Assembly: GCF_046600735.1 (NCBI RefSeq)
Contig: NZ_JBJMAW010000001.1
Location: 124,001 to 188,000 of the forward strand
DNA: 64,000 nucleotides
Direction of reading: 5' to 3'
From: Novilysobacter_A longmucuonensis
GTDB lineage: Bacteria; Pseudomonadota; Gammaproteobacteria; Xanthomonadales; Xanthomonadaceae
Shown: piece by piece, positions 1 to 7,891 of the stretch
Numbering within the stretch: position 1 is the stretch's first letter
Layout of the letters: the number at the start of each line of letters is the position of its first letter
Notes under the pieces: generated by a model
What the model was told of the DNA's origin: nothing
Databases searched by the model: none
The model's input: only the letters and a program-made list of their open reading frames with translations
Program-made: the position numbers and the translations under genes

Positions 1-101
1 CGAGTGCGTGCTGCGTCGCAGCATTCCTGCCCGTCGGCTGCGCGTGAAATCGCGTTATAGTCAACGGCTAGCCGGACTCCGTCTTACGCGAGGACCTTTC
101 C

Positions 102-362
102 ATGTTGCGGATTTGCCTATGCCTGCTGCTTGCCGTCGCCAGCACGTCCGTGACTGCGCGCGAGGTGAAACTGAGCGCGCCCGGTGGCGAGAGCTGCGAT
201 GACCAGGTCCACGGCAAACAAGCCGATCGCAACGCCGCCGCGGCGTCGGCTCCGTCGGCGCGCGAAACCAAGGTCAAACCGAGCGTCCACAGCGACGCCG
301 GCCCGGCCGGCCGCATGCAGTCGCCGCGCTGGCACAGCTTCCTGCCCGGCATGTTCCGCTGA
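102..362 (+). CDS. small secreted hypothetical protein
   Basis: An 86-residue protein of unknown function. Residues 1-19 form a typical signal peptide: a short positive start, a hydrophobic Leu/Ala core, and a likely cleavage after SVTA. The mature part of about 67 residues is basic and Ala/Pro/Ser-rich, with a single Cys and no domain I recognise. A purine-rich GAGGA stretch lies about 8 bases before the ATG, which supports this start. It sits 47 bases before mtfA on the same strand and may be co-transcribed with it. The low-complexity mature sequence gives no hint of an enzymatic role, so the only inference is export to the periplasm. Confidence 0.5.
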   Translation: MLRICLCLLLAVASTSVTAREVKLSAPGGESCDDQVHGKQADRNAAAASAPSARETKVKPSVHSDAGPAGRMQSPRWHSFLPGMFR

Positions 363-409
363 GCATGCATCGCTGAGCGTGCCCGCCTGATTCGCGCGAC
401 GGCAGTACG

Positions 410-1156
410 TTGTTCGAATGGCTCCGGCGCCTGCGGCGTCCCGACCCGATAGATCCGCAGCTGTGGCGCGAGACGCGCAATGCGGTGCCCTGGTTGCATG
501 CGCTGGATGCGGAGCGCGACGCGCGCCTGGGCGGGCTCGCCGCACGATTCCTGCACGAGAAGACCATCAGCCCGATCGGCGAGCTGAGCCTGGACGGGCA
601 GCAGCGCTGCATGCTCGCCGCCTTGTGCTGCCTGCCGCTGCTGGAGTTCGGCGCCGAGGGCCTGCACGGCTGGTCGCAACTGATCGTCTATCCCGAGGCG
701 TTCCGCGTGCAGCGCAGCCATATCGATGCGGCCGGCGTGCTGCACGAGGGCCATGACGAGCTCATCGGCGAGGCGTGGGAATCCGGACCGCTGGTGCTGT
801 CCTGGGCCGACGTGCTGGCCGACTGCGAAAGCCCGCGCGCCGGTTTCTGCGTCGCCGCGCACGAGATCGCGCACAAGCTGGACGTGCTCGACGGCGCGCT
901 GGACGGCACCCCGCCGCTGCCGCGCCCGTGGCAACGCGAATGGGCGGGCGATTTCCAGCAGGGCTACGACCGGCTGGTGGCCGAGGTCGAAGCCGGCCGG
1001 GAGACTGCGATCGACGCCTACGCTGCCGAGGCCCCGGAGGAATTCTTCGCCGTCGCGACCGAGTACCACTTCAGCGACCCGGCCCTGCTGCGCGAGGCGA
1101 TGCCACAGGTGGCCGCGCACCTAAGGCGCTTCTACGGACGCTCGCCGTTTGCCTGA
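410..1156 (+). CDS. mtfA: zinc-dependent peptidase of the MtfA family
   Basis: This 248-residue protein belongs to the MtfA (M90) family of cytosolic zinc aminopeptidases. In E. coli MtfA binds the repressor Mlc and so affects glucose-PTS expression. The zinc site is visible as HEIAHKLDVLDG, with the HExxH histidines near residues 151 and 155, and a downstream EFFAVATEYHF segment near 209-219 that carries the third ligand glutamate. The length matches the family (about 265). The start is a TTG; the family N-terminus MFEWLRRLR fits it and no in-frame ATG lies nearby. Whether it acts with an Mlc homologue here cannot be told, since no PTS gene is in the window. Confidence 0.9.
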   Translation: MFEWLRRLRRPDPIDPQLWRETRNAVPWLHALDAERDARLGGLAARFLHEKTISPIGELSLDGQQRCMLAALCCLPLLEFGAEGLHGWSQLIVYPEAFRVQRSHIDAAGVLHEGHDELIGEAWESGPLVLSWADVLADCESPRAGFCVAAHEIAHKLDVLDGALDGTPPLPRPWQREWAGDFQQGYDRLVAEVEAGRETAIDAYAAEAPEEFFAVATEYHFSDPALLREAMPQVAAHLRRFYGRSPFA

Positions 1157-1168
1157 TCAAGAGCTGTT

Positions 1169-1407
1169 GGTCCGCAAAGGACGCAGAAGAAGCAAGTAAG
1201 AAGTAAGGGGGTAAGGAGCAAGGGGCGAGGGGCAAGGAGCAAGGAGTCGCCGTAGGCTGGGCTGACAAGCCCAGCATTCGTAGATCAAGGCGCTGGGCTT
1301 GCCAGCCCAGCCTACGGATCGCAACTCGCCGCTTCCTTGCTTTCTCTTGCTTCCTTGCCTCTTTCCTTCCTTGCCTTCTTTTGCGTCTTTCGCGTCCTTT
1401 GCGGACC
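1169..1407. repeat. long imperfect hairpin with a REP pair nested in its loop
   Basis: The left edge reads ggtccgcaaaggacgcag (from 1169) and the right edge is its approximate reverse complement, ending cctttgcggacc at 1396-1407. Between them lie purine-rich runs on the left (variants of aaggagcaaggggc) and matching pyrimidine-rich runs on the right (variants of cttccttgc), so the whole segment can fold on itself. A second palindrome pair (1252-1315) occupies the centre. The element fills the space between mtfA and the convergent phoQ. A related element begins at 19863. Confidence 0.7.
1252..1315. repeat. inverted pair of GTAG REP elements, family A (GCTGGGCT stem)
   Basis: The first unit, 1252-1275, is GTAG followed by gctgggct-gac-aagcccagc. 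The second, 1292-1315, is the same unit reversed and ends CCTAC. Single copies occur at 14078-14101 and 22055-22078. A GTAG tetranucleotide followed by a stem-loop is the published hallmark of REP elements associated with RAYT transposases; assignment to that class is inference. Confidence 0.8.
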
Positions 1408-1417
1408 GGAACGCTCT

Positions 1418-2812
1418 TCACAGCCCCGGCGGCAATTGCACTTCGAAGCGCGCGCCGCCGAGCTCCTCCGAGGGGCGCACGCCCAAGGTGCCGCGATAGC
1501 CGCGCACCAAGTCCTGCACGATCGCCAGGCCGATGCCGTGGCCTTGCACACGCTCGTCGCCGCGCACGCCGCGCTGCAGGATCAACGCGATCTTGTCCTG
1601 TGGGATGCCGGGACCGTCGTCGTCCACCGCCAGCAGCAGTCCGGGGCGGCGGTTTGGCACGACCTCGCTGGGCTTCACCGTCAGCAGCACGCGCGACCTG
1701 GCCCATTTGAAGGCGTTCTCCAGTAGGTTGCCGAGCAACTCCTGCAGGTCGCCGGGCTCGCCGTGGAACTGCACGCCCGGGCTGATCTCGAACTCGCACA
1801 AGACGCCCTTGGCTGCGTAGACCTTTTCCAGTCCACGGACGATCTGCTCGGCATGCGGCTCGATCGCGATCGGCGCGGCGAACAGAGCGTGACCGCCGGA
1901 CGCCGCGCGCGCGAGCTGGTAGGAGACCAGGTCGTTCATGCGCCGCAACTGCAGGTCGACGTCCTCGCGCAGCTCGTGCTCCGCGGCGTTGTCGTCGAGC
2001 CGCGCGCGCAGTACCGCCAGCGGCGTCTTGAGGCTGTGGGCGAGGTCGGCGAGGGTGTTGCGCTGGCGGTCCAGGTTCTCACGCTCACTCTCGATGAAGG
2101 CGTTGATGCTGTCGGTCAGCGGCTCCAATTCGCGCGGATGCTGCTCACTCATGCGCGAGGTGATGCCGCGCTGCACCCGCTTGAGCTCCTCGATCACGCG
2201 CCGCAGCGGGCGCAGGCTCCAGCGCAGGATCAGACCCTGCAGCAGCAACAGGACCAGCCCGGCACCGCCGAGGTAGCGCCAGAGCGTGGCGCGGAACACG
2301 CCGACCTGGCGGCTCAGCGCGGTGGTGTCCTGCAGGATGTAGATCGTGTACGGAAACTCCGCGCGCGCATCGCCGCCGGCGTCCCAGATCAAGCCGATGC
2401 CATAGCGATAGGCCTGGCCGACATGGCCGTCGAGCTCGGTGATCTGCAGCGGGCCTTCAAAGCGCTCCTGGTTGGCCGCGAGCAGCCCCGCGACCGGCAG
2501 CAGCGGGCCCTGGGTGGAGGGTGAATCCCAGTGCCCGTTCGGGAACACGACCTCGGCATACAGGCCGCTGCCGGGCCGCTCGAAACGCGGGTCCGGCGGG
2601 GTGTAGGGTGGGATGAATGCGCCGTCGCGGGCGAAGTCGCTGTCGGCATACGCCAGCGCGTAGCTGCGCATGCGCTGGTAGAGATTGCTCTCGGCGGTTT
2701 CCAGGAAGGCCCGGTCCAGCGCGTAGCCAGCCAGCGCCAGGAAGGCGAGCAGTCCGAGACTGGCCGCCAGCAACTGCCGTGCCTGCAGCGATCGAGGTTG
2801 GCCCCAGCTCAT
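1418..2812 (-). CDS. phoQ: PhoQ-like sensor histidine kinase
   Basis: A 464-residue inner-membrane sensor kinase. A first transmembrane segment lies at about residues 12-30 and a second at about 180-200. The roughly 145 residues between them form a periplasmic sensor domain. A HAMP-like linker follows, then the HisKA dimerisation domain with LADLAHSLKTPLAVLR (phospho-accepting His near 258). The C-terminal ATPase domain shows the N box NLLENAFKWA, the G1 box DDDGPGIP and the G2 box GHGIGLAIV. The partner PhoP gene lies 170 bases upstream on the same strand. PhoPQ systems answer to low Mg2+, acid and cationic peptides in related bacteria; the exact stimulus here is inferred only by family. Confidence 0.88.
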   Translation of the reverse strand: MSWGQPRSLQARQLLAASLGLLAFLALAGYALDRAFLETAESNLYQRMRSYALAYADSDFARDGAFIPPYTPPDPRFERPGSGLYAEVVFPNGHWDSPSTQGPLLPVAGLLAANQERFEGPLQITELDGHVGQAYRYGIGLIWDAGGDARAEFPYTIYILQDTTALSRQVGVFRATLWRYLGGAGLVLLLLQGLILRWSLRPLRRVIEELKRVQRGITSRMSEQHPRELEPLTDSINAFIESERENLDRQRNTLADLAHSLKTPLAVLRARLDDNAAEHELREDVDLQLRRMNDLVSYQLARAASGGHALFAAPIAIEPHAEQIVRGLEKVYAAKGVLCEFEISPGVQFHGEPGDLQELLGNLLENAFKWARSRVLLTVKPSEVVPNRRPGLLLAVDDDGPGIPQDKIALILQRGVRGDERVQGHGIGLAIVQDLVRGYRGTLGVRPSEELGGARFEVQLPPGL

Positions 2813-2944
2813 GTGCGCGCGACGCGGTCAGGCGCCGATCAGTGGAGGACGCGCACGATCGTCGCATGCCCGGCCGGCGACGAGGTCGCGCGCCGGTGGT
2901 ACGACCGTTGGCCACGCCCGTGCCGGCGCATCACTCCCCGGTGC

Positions 2945-2996
2945 GCGCGCACGCTTTCATTCACCGCTTCGCGCGCACGCTTTCATTCACCGCTTC
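2945..2996. repeat. exact 26-bp tandem duplication across the phoP stop codon
   Basis: The 26-base unit that begins gcgcgcacgctttcattc occurs twice without a break or mismatch (2945-2970 and 2971-2996). The copy at 2971-2996 contains the last codons and TGA of phoP; the other lies directly downstream of that stop. The duplication lengthens the phoP-phoQ gap, which is only a few bases in many PhoPQ operons. Confidence 0.95.
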
Positions 2997-3666
2997 GCGG
3001 TATGGCAAACCGGTAGCCGCGGCCGCGCACGGTCTCGATCGGCTTGAGTGCGCCGTCGGGATCGAGTTTCTTGCGCAGCCGGCCGATGAAGACCTCGAGC
3101 ACGTTGGAGTCGCGGTCGAAGTCCTGCTGGTAGATGTGCTCGGTCAGGTCGGCCTTGGAGACCAATTCGCCGGCGTGCATCATCAGGTACTCGAGCACCT
3201 TGTATTCGTAGCTGGTCAGGTCGACGTTGTTGCCGTGCACATTGACCGTCTGCGCGGCCAGGTCGAGCGTGACCGGCCCGCACTCCAGGCTCGGCTTGCT
3301 CCAGCCGGCGGCGCGGCGCACCAGCGCGTTGAGCCGTGCCAGCAGCTCCTCGACGTGGAAGGGTTTGACCAGGTAGTCGTCGGCGCCCTGCTTGAGGCCC
3401 TCGACCTTGTCCTGCCAGCTCGAACGCGCGGTGAGGATCAGCACCGGGAACTTCTTGCCTTCCTCGCGCAGCGCCTTGACCAGTTCCATGCCCGACATCT
3501 TCGGCAGGCCCAGGTCGATGATGCCCAGGTCGAACGGCACCTCGCGACCCATGTAGAGGCCTTCCTCGCCGTCCTGCGCGGCATCCACCGCGAAACCCTC
3601 GCGCTTCAGGCGCGCGGCCAGGGTTTCGCGCAGCGGCGCTTCGTCTTCTACCAGCAGAATACGCAT
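2983..3666 (-). CDS. phoP: PhoP-like response regulator (OmpR family)
   Basis: A 227-residue two-component response regulator. The receiver domain (residues 1-120) shows the acidic pocket VEDE, the phospho-acceptor aspartate in IIDLGLPKMSG near residue 51, the switch Thr in LILTARS and the conserved Lys in DDYLVKPF. The C-terminal winged-helix DNA-binding domain ends GRGYRFAIPRSGE, typical of the OmpR/PhoB class. It starts at an ATG 81 bases from the PepSY gene, which is on the same strand, and is followed by phoQ. Together these suggest a PepSY-phoP-phoQ transcription unit. Its last codons lie inside a 26-bp tandem duplication. Confidence 0.92.
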   Translation of the reverse strand: MRILLVEDEAPLRETLAARLKREGFAVDAAQDGEEGLYMGREVPFDLGIIDLGLPKMSGMELVKALREEGKKFPVLILTARSSWQDKVEGLKQGADDYLVKPFHVEELLARLNALVRRAAGWSKPSLECGPVTLDLAAQTVNVHGNNVDLTSYEYKVLEYLMMHAGELVSKADLTEHIYQQDFDRDSNVLEVFIGRLRKKLDPDGALKPIETVRGRGYRFAIPRSGE

Positions 3667-3747
3667 GGTGACTCCCGTGTCAGTAAGGCTTCTGTCGCAA
3701 GAAAAGTGCCGCGCACAACCGCGACCGTTGCGCCGCAGAGTGCGGCG

Positions 3748-4143
3748 TCAGTCGTCGTCGCGGCGTGTACGCGCTTGCTCACCACGCGCAGGCCGACCGG
3801 TCGCCCGCTCTGTCGCCACGGGGTCGTCCATGTAGATGCGCACCCGGCCGCTGGCATCGACCACCTTGACCCGGTTGACGTCGCGGCCATCGAACGGCAC
3901 GCGCTCGGCGCTGAGGACCTGGCCGCCGGTGCGGCGCTCGACCCGGCGCACGGCATCCGACAGTGCGCGGTGGTCCTCGCGGCGGTCGTGGCCGCGGATC
4001 TCGCGGACCGGCACCTCCGCGCGGGCGCGGTTGGCACGAGCCCCGCGGGGTTCATCGCGATGCTGTGCCGCCGCACTGCCGAGGCCGGCGGTGAAGGTGG
4101 CGAGCAGGACCAGCGGAACGAGGCGGGGACGCGAGGTCGACAT
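3748..4143 (-). CDS. periplasmic PepSY-domain protein
   Basis: The protein is 131 residues from the ATG at 4143; an upstream in-frame start at 4230 exists but would put 29 polar residues before the signal peptide. Residues 1-27 form a signal peptide (hydrophobic LVPLVLLATFTAGLG, cleavage near SAAAQ). The mature part is highly charged, with a PepSY-like motif at about residues 65-105: an amphipathic ALSDAVRRVERRTGG helix and the strands VNRVKVVDASGRVRIYMDD. PepSY domains often modulate peptidases or sensor kinases in the periplasm. The position directly before phoP makes a link to PhoQ sensing plausible, but that is inference. Confidence 0.75.
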   Translation of the reverse strand: MSTSRPRLVPLVLLATFTAGLGSAAAQHRDEPRGARANRARAEVPVREIRGHDRREDHRALSDAVRRVERRTGGQVLSAERVPFDGRDVNRVKVVDASGRVRIYMDDPVATERATGRPARGEQARTRRDDD

Positions 4144-4336
4144 GGGACTCCGGGAGACGGTTCGGATGGCGCACGGGGCGCTGCGGAAACGGTCGATGCC
4201 GCGACAAGTGGCACCGACGTGAACCCGCATTCTCGGAACGGGGCAGTGAATCCGATCTGAACTTTATTTTCACATCTCGCGAAGGATTCAGCTATGTGAA
4301 CACGCCGCGACGGCTTTATGCAAGCCTCTGGCGGGC

Positions 4337-5260
4337 CTAGAAAATTTCGCCGACGCAGCAGCGCAGCGAGCCGCCGCCGGCTTCGATCGCATCCAGCTCG
4401 ACGCTGCGCGGCTCGAACCCGGCGGCCGTCAGCGCGCGGCGGCTTTCGGCGCTCAGGGCCTGGCCGGCCCGGGCGCTCATCCACACCGCGTCCTCGCTCA
4501 GTGCGATGGCGTTGCCGGCGAAGGCGGCGTGCTCGGCCGGCGACAGCAGCACCGCATGCGGCGCATACAGCGCGGTGATCGCCTCGACCACGGCCGGCTC
4601 GGCGAAGCCTTGCGGGCACACCAGCGCGGTGCGGCCGGCCAGCACCGCCAATACCACGTTGGTGTGGTATTCGCCTGCGGCCAGCTCGAACATCAGCGTG
4701 GCGCGCAGGCCGAGCGCGTCGTGTATCAGGCGTGCGCCCTCCCGGTCGCAGCGCTCCGACAAGCCGGCGAAGCCGAGGCCCCGCGCGCGGTCGATGACCA
4801 GCGCACCGGTCAGTTCGCAGGGGTGCGGCTGCGTCGAAAGATCGATCTCGGCGTAGTCGAGCACGCCACCGAAGAAGCCGCGGATGTCCGCCCGGGCGGC
4901 CTCGCGCTGGCGCACCGGATGGCGCATGCGGCCGACCACGTAGCGGGAGCTGCCATCCACCCGGGCGGTCGCGAACACGTTGTTGGGGAACAGCGCGTCG
5001 GGCGTTTGCGGGTCGCCGGCGAAACACACCGTCGGCACGACCCCGGCCAGTGCGCGATGAAGCTCGCGGTGCTGCGCGGACGCGCGCGCGGCATCGAACC
5101 CGGCCGCCTCGGCCATGTAGCGGTTGTCGGCGGCGGACTGCTCGGCCAGCCGGAAGCCATCGGGCGCGACCAGGAATGCACCCCGCGCGGTGGCCGGGCC
5201 GAAATCGGCGGCAGCACCGCGGGCGAACTCTAGGAAGGCAGCAGTGTCGCGGGTGATCAT
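4337..5260 (-). CDS. ctlX: CtlX-type amidinohydrolase (arginine deiminase superfamily)
   Basis: A 307-residue enzyme of the guanidino-group-modifying superfamily, closest to CtlX (citrulline utilisation) proteins. Landmarks are DALFPNNVFAT, the GEYHTNVVL segment with the catalytic His, and the C-terminal GGGSLRCC with the nucleophilic Cys near residue 302. The ATG at 5260 overlaps the dusA stop by ATGA, which fixes the start and indicates translational coupling. The substrate is probably a guanidino or ureido amino acid such as citrulline or arginine, but it cannot be read from the sequence. No arginine-pathway genes are adjacent. Confidence 0.8.
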   Translation of the reverse strand: MITRDTAAFLEFARGAAADFGPATARGAFLVAPDGFRLAEQSAADNRYMAEAAGFDAARASAQHRELHRALAGVVPTVCFAGDPQTPDALFPNNVFATARVDGSSRYVVGRMRHPVRQREAARADIRGFFGGVLDYAEIDLSTQPHPCELTGALVIDRARGLGFAGLSERCDREGARLIHDALGLRATLMFELAAGEYHTNVVLAVLAGRTALVCPQGFAEPAVVEAITALYAPHAVLLSPAEHAAFAGNAIALSEDAVWMSARAGQALSAESRRALTAAGFEPRSVELDAIEAGGGSLRCCVGEIF

Positions 5261-6312
5261 GCGGCGTCGGCTCGGGAGGCAGTGGAGGGTCGGTCGTTGA
5301 AGCTCTCGGTCACCGCCAGCGCGCGCTCGATGAGCGACCAATCGGCGCCGGGCTTGTGCGCGCCTTCGCTGAGAACCTGGCGGAACGCGCGGCCGCCGCG
5401 CTGCCCGCCGAACAGGCCGAGCAGGTGGCGGGTGATGTGCTTGAGGAACACGCCTTTCCCAAGCGGGCCGCCCGCGAGTTGCGCCTCGACATACGGCCGC
5501 AGTGCGCGCAACAGCTCGGCGCGCGATTTCAATTCGCCGCCGAACCACGCCACATCGAGTCGGTGCAGCAGGTAGGGGTCGTGGTAGGCGGCGCGGCCCA
5601 GCATCGCGCCGTCGGCATGCGCCAGGTGGGCGGCCGCCTCGTTCTGGCTGGCGATGCCGCCGTTGACGACCACCTGCAGGTCGGGCCGCTCGCGCTTGAG
5701 CCGGTAGGCCCAGTCGTAGCGCAACGGCGGCACTTCGCGGTTTTCCTTCGGCGACAGTCCCTGCAGCCACGCGTTGCGCGCATGCACCACGAACATCCGG
5801 CAGCCGGCTGCGGCGATGCGGTCGATGAAGGCGCGGAAGTGGTCGTAGTCGTGGTCGTCATCCACGCCGAGGCGGCATTTCACCGTCACCGGCACATCGT
5901 GGCCCAGGTCAGCACACGCCGCGATCATCGCCGCGACCGACTCGGCCACCAGCGCCGGCTCGCGCATCAGGCAGGCGCCGAAACGGCCAGCCTGCACCCG
6001 GTCGGACGGGCAGCCGCAGTTGAGGTTGATCTCGTCAAAGCCGAGCTCCGCCCCGATCCGCGCCGCCTGCGCCAGCAACTCCGGCTCACTGCCGCCGAGC
6101 TGCAACGCCACCGGATGCTCCACCGGATCCAGCGCCAGCAGGCGCGAGCGGTCGCCATGGATCACCGCATTGGCGTGCACCATCTCGCTGTACAGCCGCG
6201 CATGCGGCGCCAGCAACCGGTGAAACACGCGGCAGTGCGAGTCGGTCCAGTCCATCATTGGGGCGACGGACAGGCGCAGTTGCGACGGCGGAATGGCGGG
6301 TGCGGCGGTCAT
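5257..6312 (-). CDS. dusA: tRNA-dihydrouridine(20/20a) synthase
   Basis: A 351-residue FMN-dependent enzyme that reduces uridines 20 and 20a in the tRNA D-loop using NADPH. The N-terminal TIM barrel begins SVAPMMDWTDSHCR. The catalytic region INLNCGCPSDRVQAGRFGA with its active Cys is typical of DusA. The FMN-phosphate region VVVNGGIAS follows, and the C-terminal helical tRNA-binding domain is present (GLFGGQRGGRAFRQ). Length is normal for the family. The downstream ctlX start overlaps its stop by 4 bases. Confidence 0.95.
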   Translation of the reverse strand: MTAAPAIPPSQLRLSVAPMMDWTDSHCRVFHRLLAPHARLYSEMVHANAVIHGDRSRLLALDPVEHPVALQLGGSEPELLAQAARIGAELGFDEINLNCGCPSDRVQAGRFGACLMREPALVAESVAAMIAACADLGHDVPVTVKCRLGVDDDHDYDHFRAFIDRIAAAGCRMFVVHARNAWLQGLSPKENREVPPLRYDWAYRLKRERPDLQVVVNGGIASQNEAAAHLAHADGAMLGRAAYHDPYLLHRLDVAWFGGELKSRAELLRALRPYVEAQLAGGPLGKGVFLKHITRHLLGLFGGQRGGRAFRQVLSEGAHKPGADWSLIERALAVTESFNDRPSTASRADAA

Positions 6313-6457
6313 CGGCCGGAATTGTACGGTGCGGCCGCGGCACCCCGTTTGCGAGAGTACCGGCTGGGCGCGGCCTCATCGGCAACCGCGAGTCTGGTTC
6401 AGACCCGCCGCGTACCGCTCGAGCCACGCGGCAGCGGAACGCGGCGTGCCGTCGTGC

Positions 6458-6886
6458 TCAGCGGCGCTTCTGCTCCATGCTCAGCAGCTGGTCATAGTCG
6501 CGCAACAGGAACAGCGCGATACAGGCCGCGAGCATCGGCCAGGCGGCGAAGAACAGCAGGTTGGCGCCTTCGAAGGGGTTGAGGTACTGCTGCCACGAAG
6601 AAAAGGTCGAGCCGGCGTGCATCAGGGTGACCAATCCGTAGCTCCAGGTGCGCAGGGCGCCGAGCGCGAAACACAGCACCAGCAGGACCTGGGCGATGCC
6701 GATCGCATAGACCAGCGGTTCGGCGATGCCTGCGAGGCCGTAGAAGCCTTCGAACACCGCGATGGCATGACCGGGGTTGAGGAACTTGTCGGCGATCCAC
6801 GGGGCCAGCATCAGCACGATACTGGCGCGGATCAGGAGCAGCGCCATCGGCAGATGGCGGGGAACGGTGGCGGCTGCTGCATTCAT
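6458..6886 (-). CDS. DoxX-like four-helix membrane protein
   Basis: A 142-residue protein with about four transmembrane helices (residues 14-34, 55-76, 80-100 and 107-128), the pattern of DoxX/DUF417-type proteins. A GGAG lies 8 bases before the ATG. The gene starts 30 bases after arsS ends, on the same strand, so it is probably the last gene of the six-gene arsenosugar-like cluster. DoxX proteins have been linked to thiol and redox systems of the membrane; no catalytic motif is visible here. Confidence 0.65.
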   Translation of the reverse strand: MNAAAATVPRHLPMALLLIRASIVLMLAPWIADKFLNPGHAIAVFEGFYGLAGIAEPLVYAIGIAQVLLVLCFALGALRTWSYGLVTLMHAGSTFSSWQQYLNPFEGANLLFFAAWPMLAACIALFLLRDYDQLLSMEQKRR

Positions 6887-6916
6887 GCGGTATCTCCGGA
6901 GGGACGGCGGTGGGTG

Positions 6917-7891
6917 TCAATGCAGCGCGCCGCCGCAACTGGAGCCCTGGCCGGCGGTGCAACCGTAGCAGTGTTGGGCGGTGGCGATCCGCCGCGGCAG
7001 CGGGGCGTCGAGCAGGTCGCGCAGGTGCGGCCGGTCCCGGCCGGGGACGGCCGCGTCGGTCGCGCCCAGCGGCAGGTGCAGCATCTGGTTGAAATCGCAG
7101 TCGTACAGGTAGCCCTGGTAGTCGACGCTGATCAGCGAGCGGCACATCACGCCGTCGAGGTTGTCGGCGCGGTGGGCGTCCCGGAGCGTGCCCATGTACG
7201 CGGCGAAATGGCCCTTGGACAGCAGCCATGAGCCGTAGCGCTGGATCGGCATGTTGGCCAGCGCGAACAGCTGGTTGAACACGATGCCGAAGTTGTCGCC
7301 GAGCAGGCGCTTGTAGTCGGCCTGCAGTTGCTGCTGATCCGGCGGCAGGAACGCGCCGTTGGGGTTGTAGACCAGGTTCAGGACCAGCCCGCTGCCCTCG
7401 CGCCCGTAGCCCAGCGCGTTGAGGCTCTGCAGCGCGCTGATCGAGGCCTCGAACACGCCCTGGCCGCGCTGCTCGTCGACGTTGGCCTGGCTGTAGCAGG
7501 GCAGCGATGCGACCGCCTCGACCGCGTGGTCCGCGAGGAATTCGCCGACCCACTCAAAGCCCGGCTCGCGCATGATCGTCGGGTTGAGCCGGTCCATCAC
7601 TTTCAGCCCGGCGCGGCGTGCCTGGCTCACCAGGGTCCGGAAGTGCGGATGCATCTCCGGCGAGCCGCCGGTCAGGTCGAGCGTGCCGATCGATTGCCGC
7701 TGCGCCACCTGCAGCGCCAGCTCGATCGTATCTAGGTCCATCAGCTCCTTGCGATGGGGCCCGGCCGCGACGTGGCAGTGGATGCAGCTGAGGTTGCACA
7801 GGTAGCCCAGGTTGAGCTGCAGCGTGTCGAGCCGGTCGCGCCGGATCGGCGGGAAGTCGCTGTCGCGCAGCATCGGCCAGGTGTCACGCAT
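6917..7891 (-). CDS. arsS: radical SAM protein of the ArsS (arsenosugar biosynthesis) family
   Basis: A 324-residue radical SAM enzyme. The 4Fe-4S cluster motif CNLSCIHC is at C32, C36 and C39, followed by the SAM-binding LDLTGGSPEMHP. The C-terminal DUF3641-type extension carries CRSLISVDYQGYLYDCDF and the cysteines C308, C311 and C319 (CYGC, then SSC), which probably hold a second cluster or form disulfides. Family members named ArsS are thought to add the SAM-derived 5'-deoxyadenosyl group in arsenosugar synthesis. The start overlaps the stop of the hydroxylase gene by 8 bases (ATGCGTGA). No arsenite methyltransferase is nearby, so the true substrate may differ. Confidence 0.82.
   Translation of the reverse strand: MRDTWPMLRDSDFPPIRRDRLDTLQLNLGYLCNLSCIHCHVAAGPHRKELMDLDTIELALQVAQRQSIGTLDLTGGSPEMHPHFRTLVSQARRAGLKVMDRLNPTIMREPGFEWVGEFLADHAVEAVASLPCYSQANVDEQRGQGVFEASISALQSLNALGYGREGSGLVLNLVYNPNGAFLPPDQQQLQADYKRLLGDNFGIVFNQLFALANMPIQRYGSWLLSKGHFAAYMGTLRDAHRADNLDGVMCRSLISVDYQGYLYDCDFNQMLHLPLGATDAAVPGRDRPHLRDLLDAPLPRRIATAQHCYGCTAGQGSSCGGALH

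Noticed and set aside
68..1120. A minus-strand open frame of 350 codons opposite mtfA
   Set aside because: The plus strand carries the conserved HExxH peptidase. The minus-strand product has no recognisable domain.
4269..4300. An inverted ttcacat/atgtgaa pair upstream of the PepSY gene
   Set aside because: The arms are only 7 bases long with an 18-base spacing, and the order is opposite to the CRP/Clp consensus (TGTGA then TCACA). Nothing supports a specific regulator.
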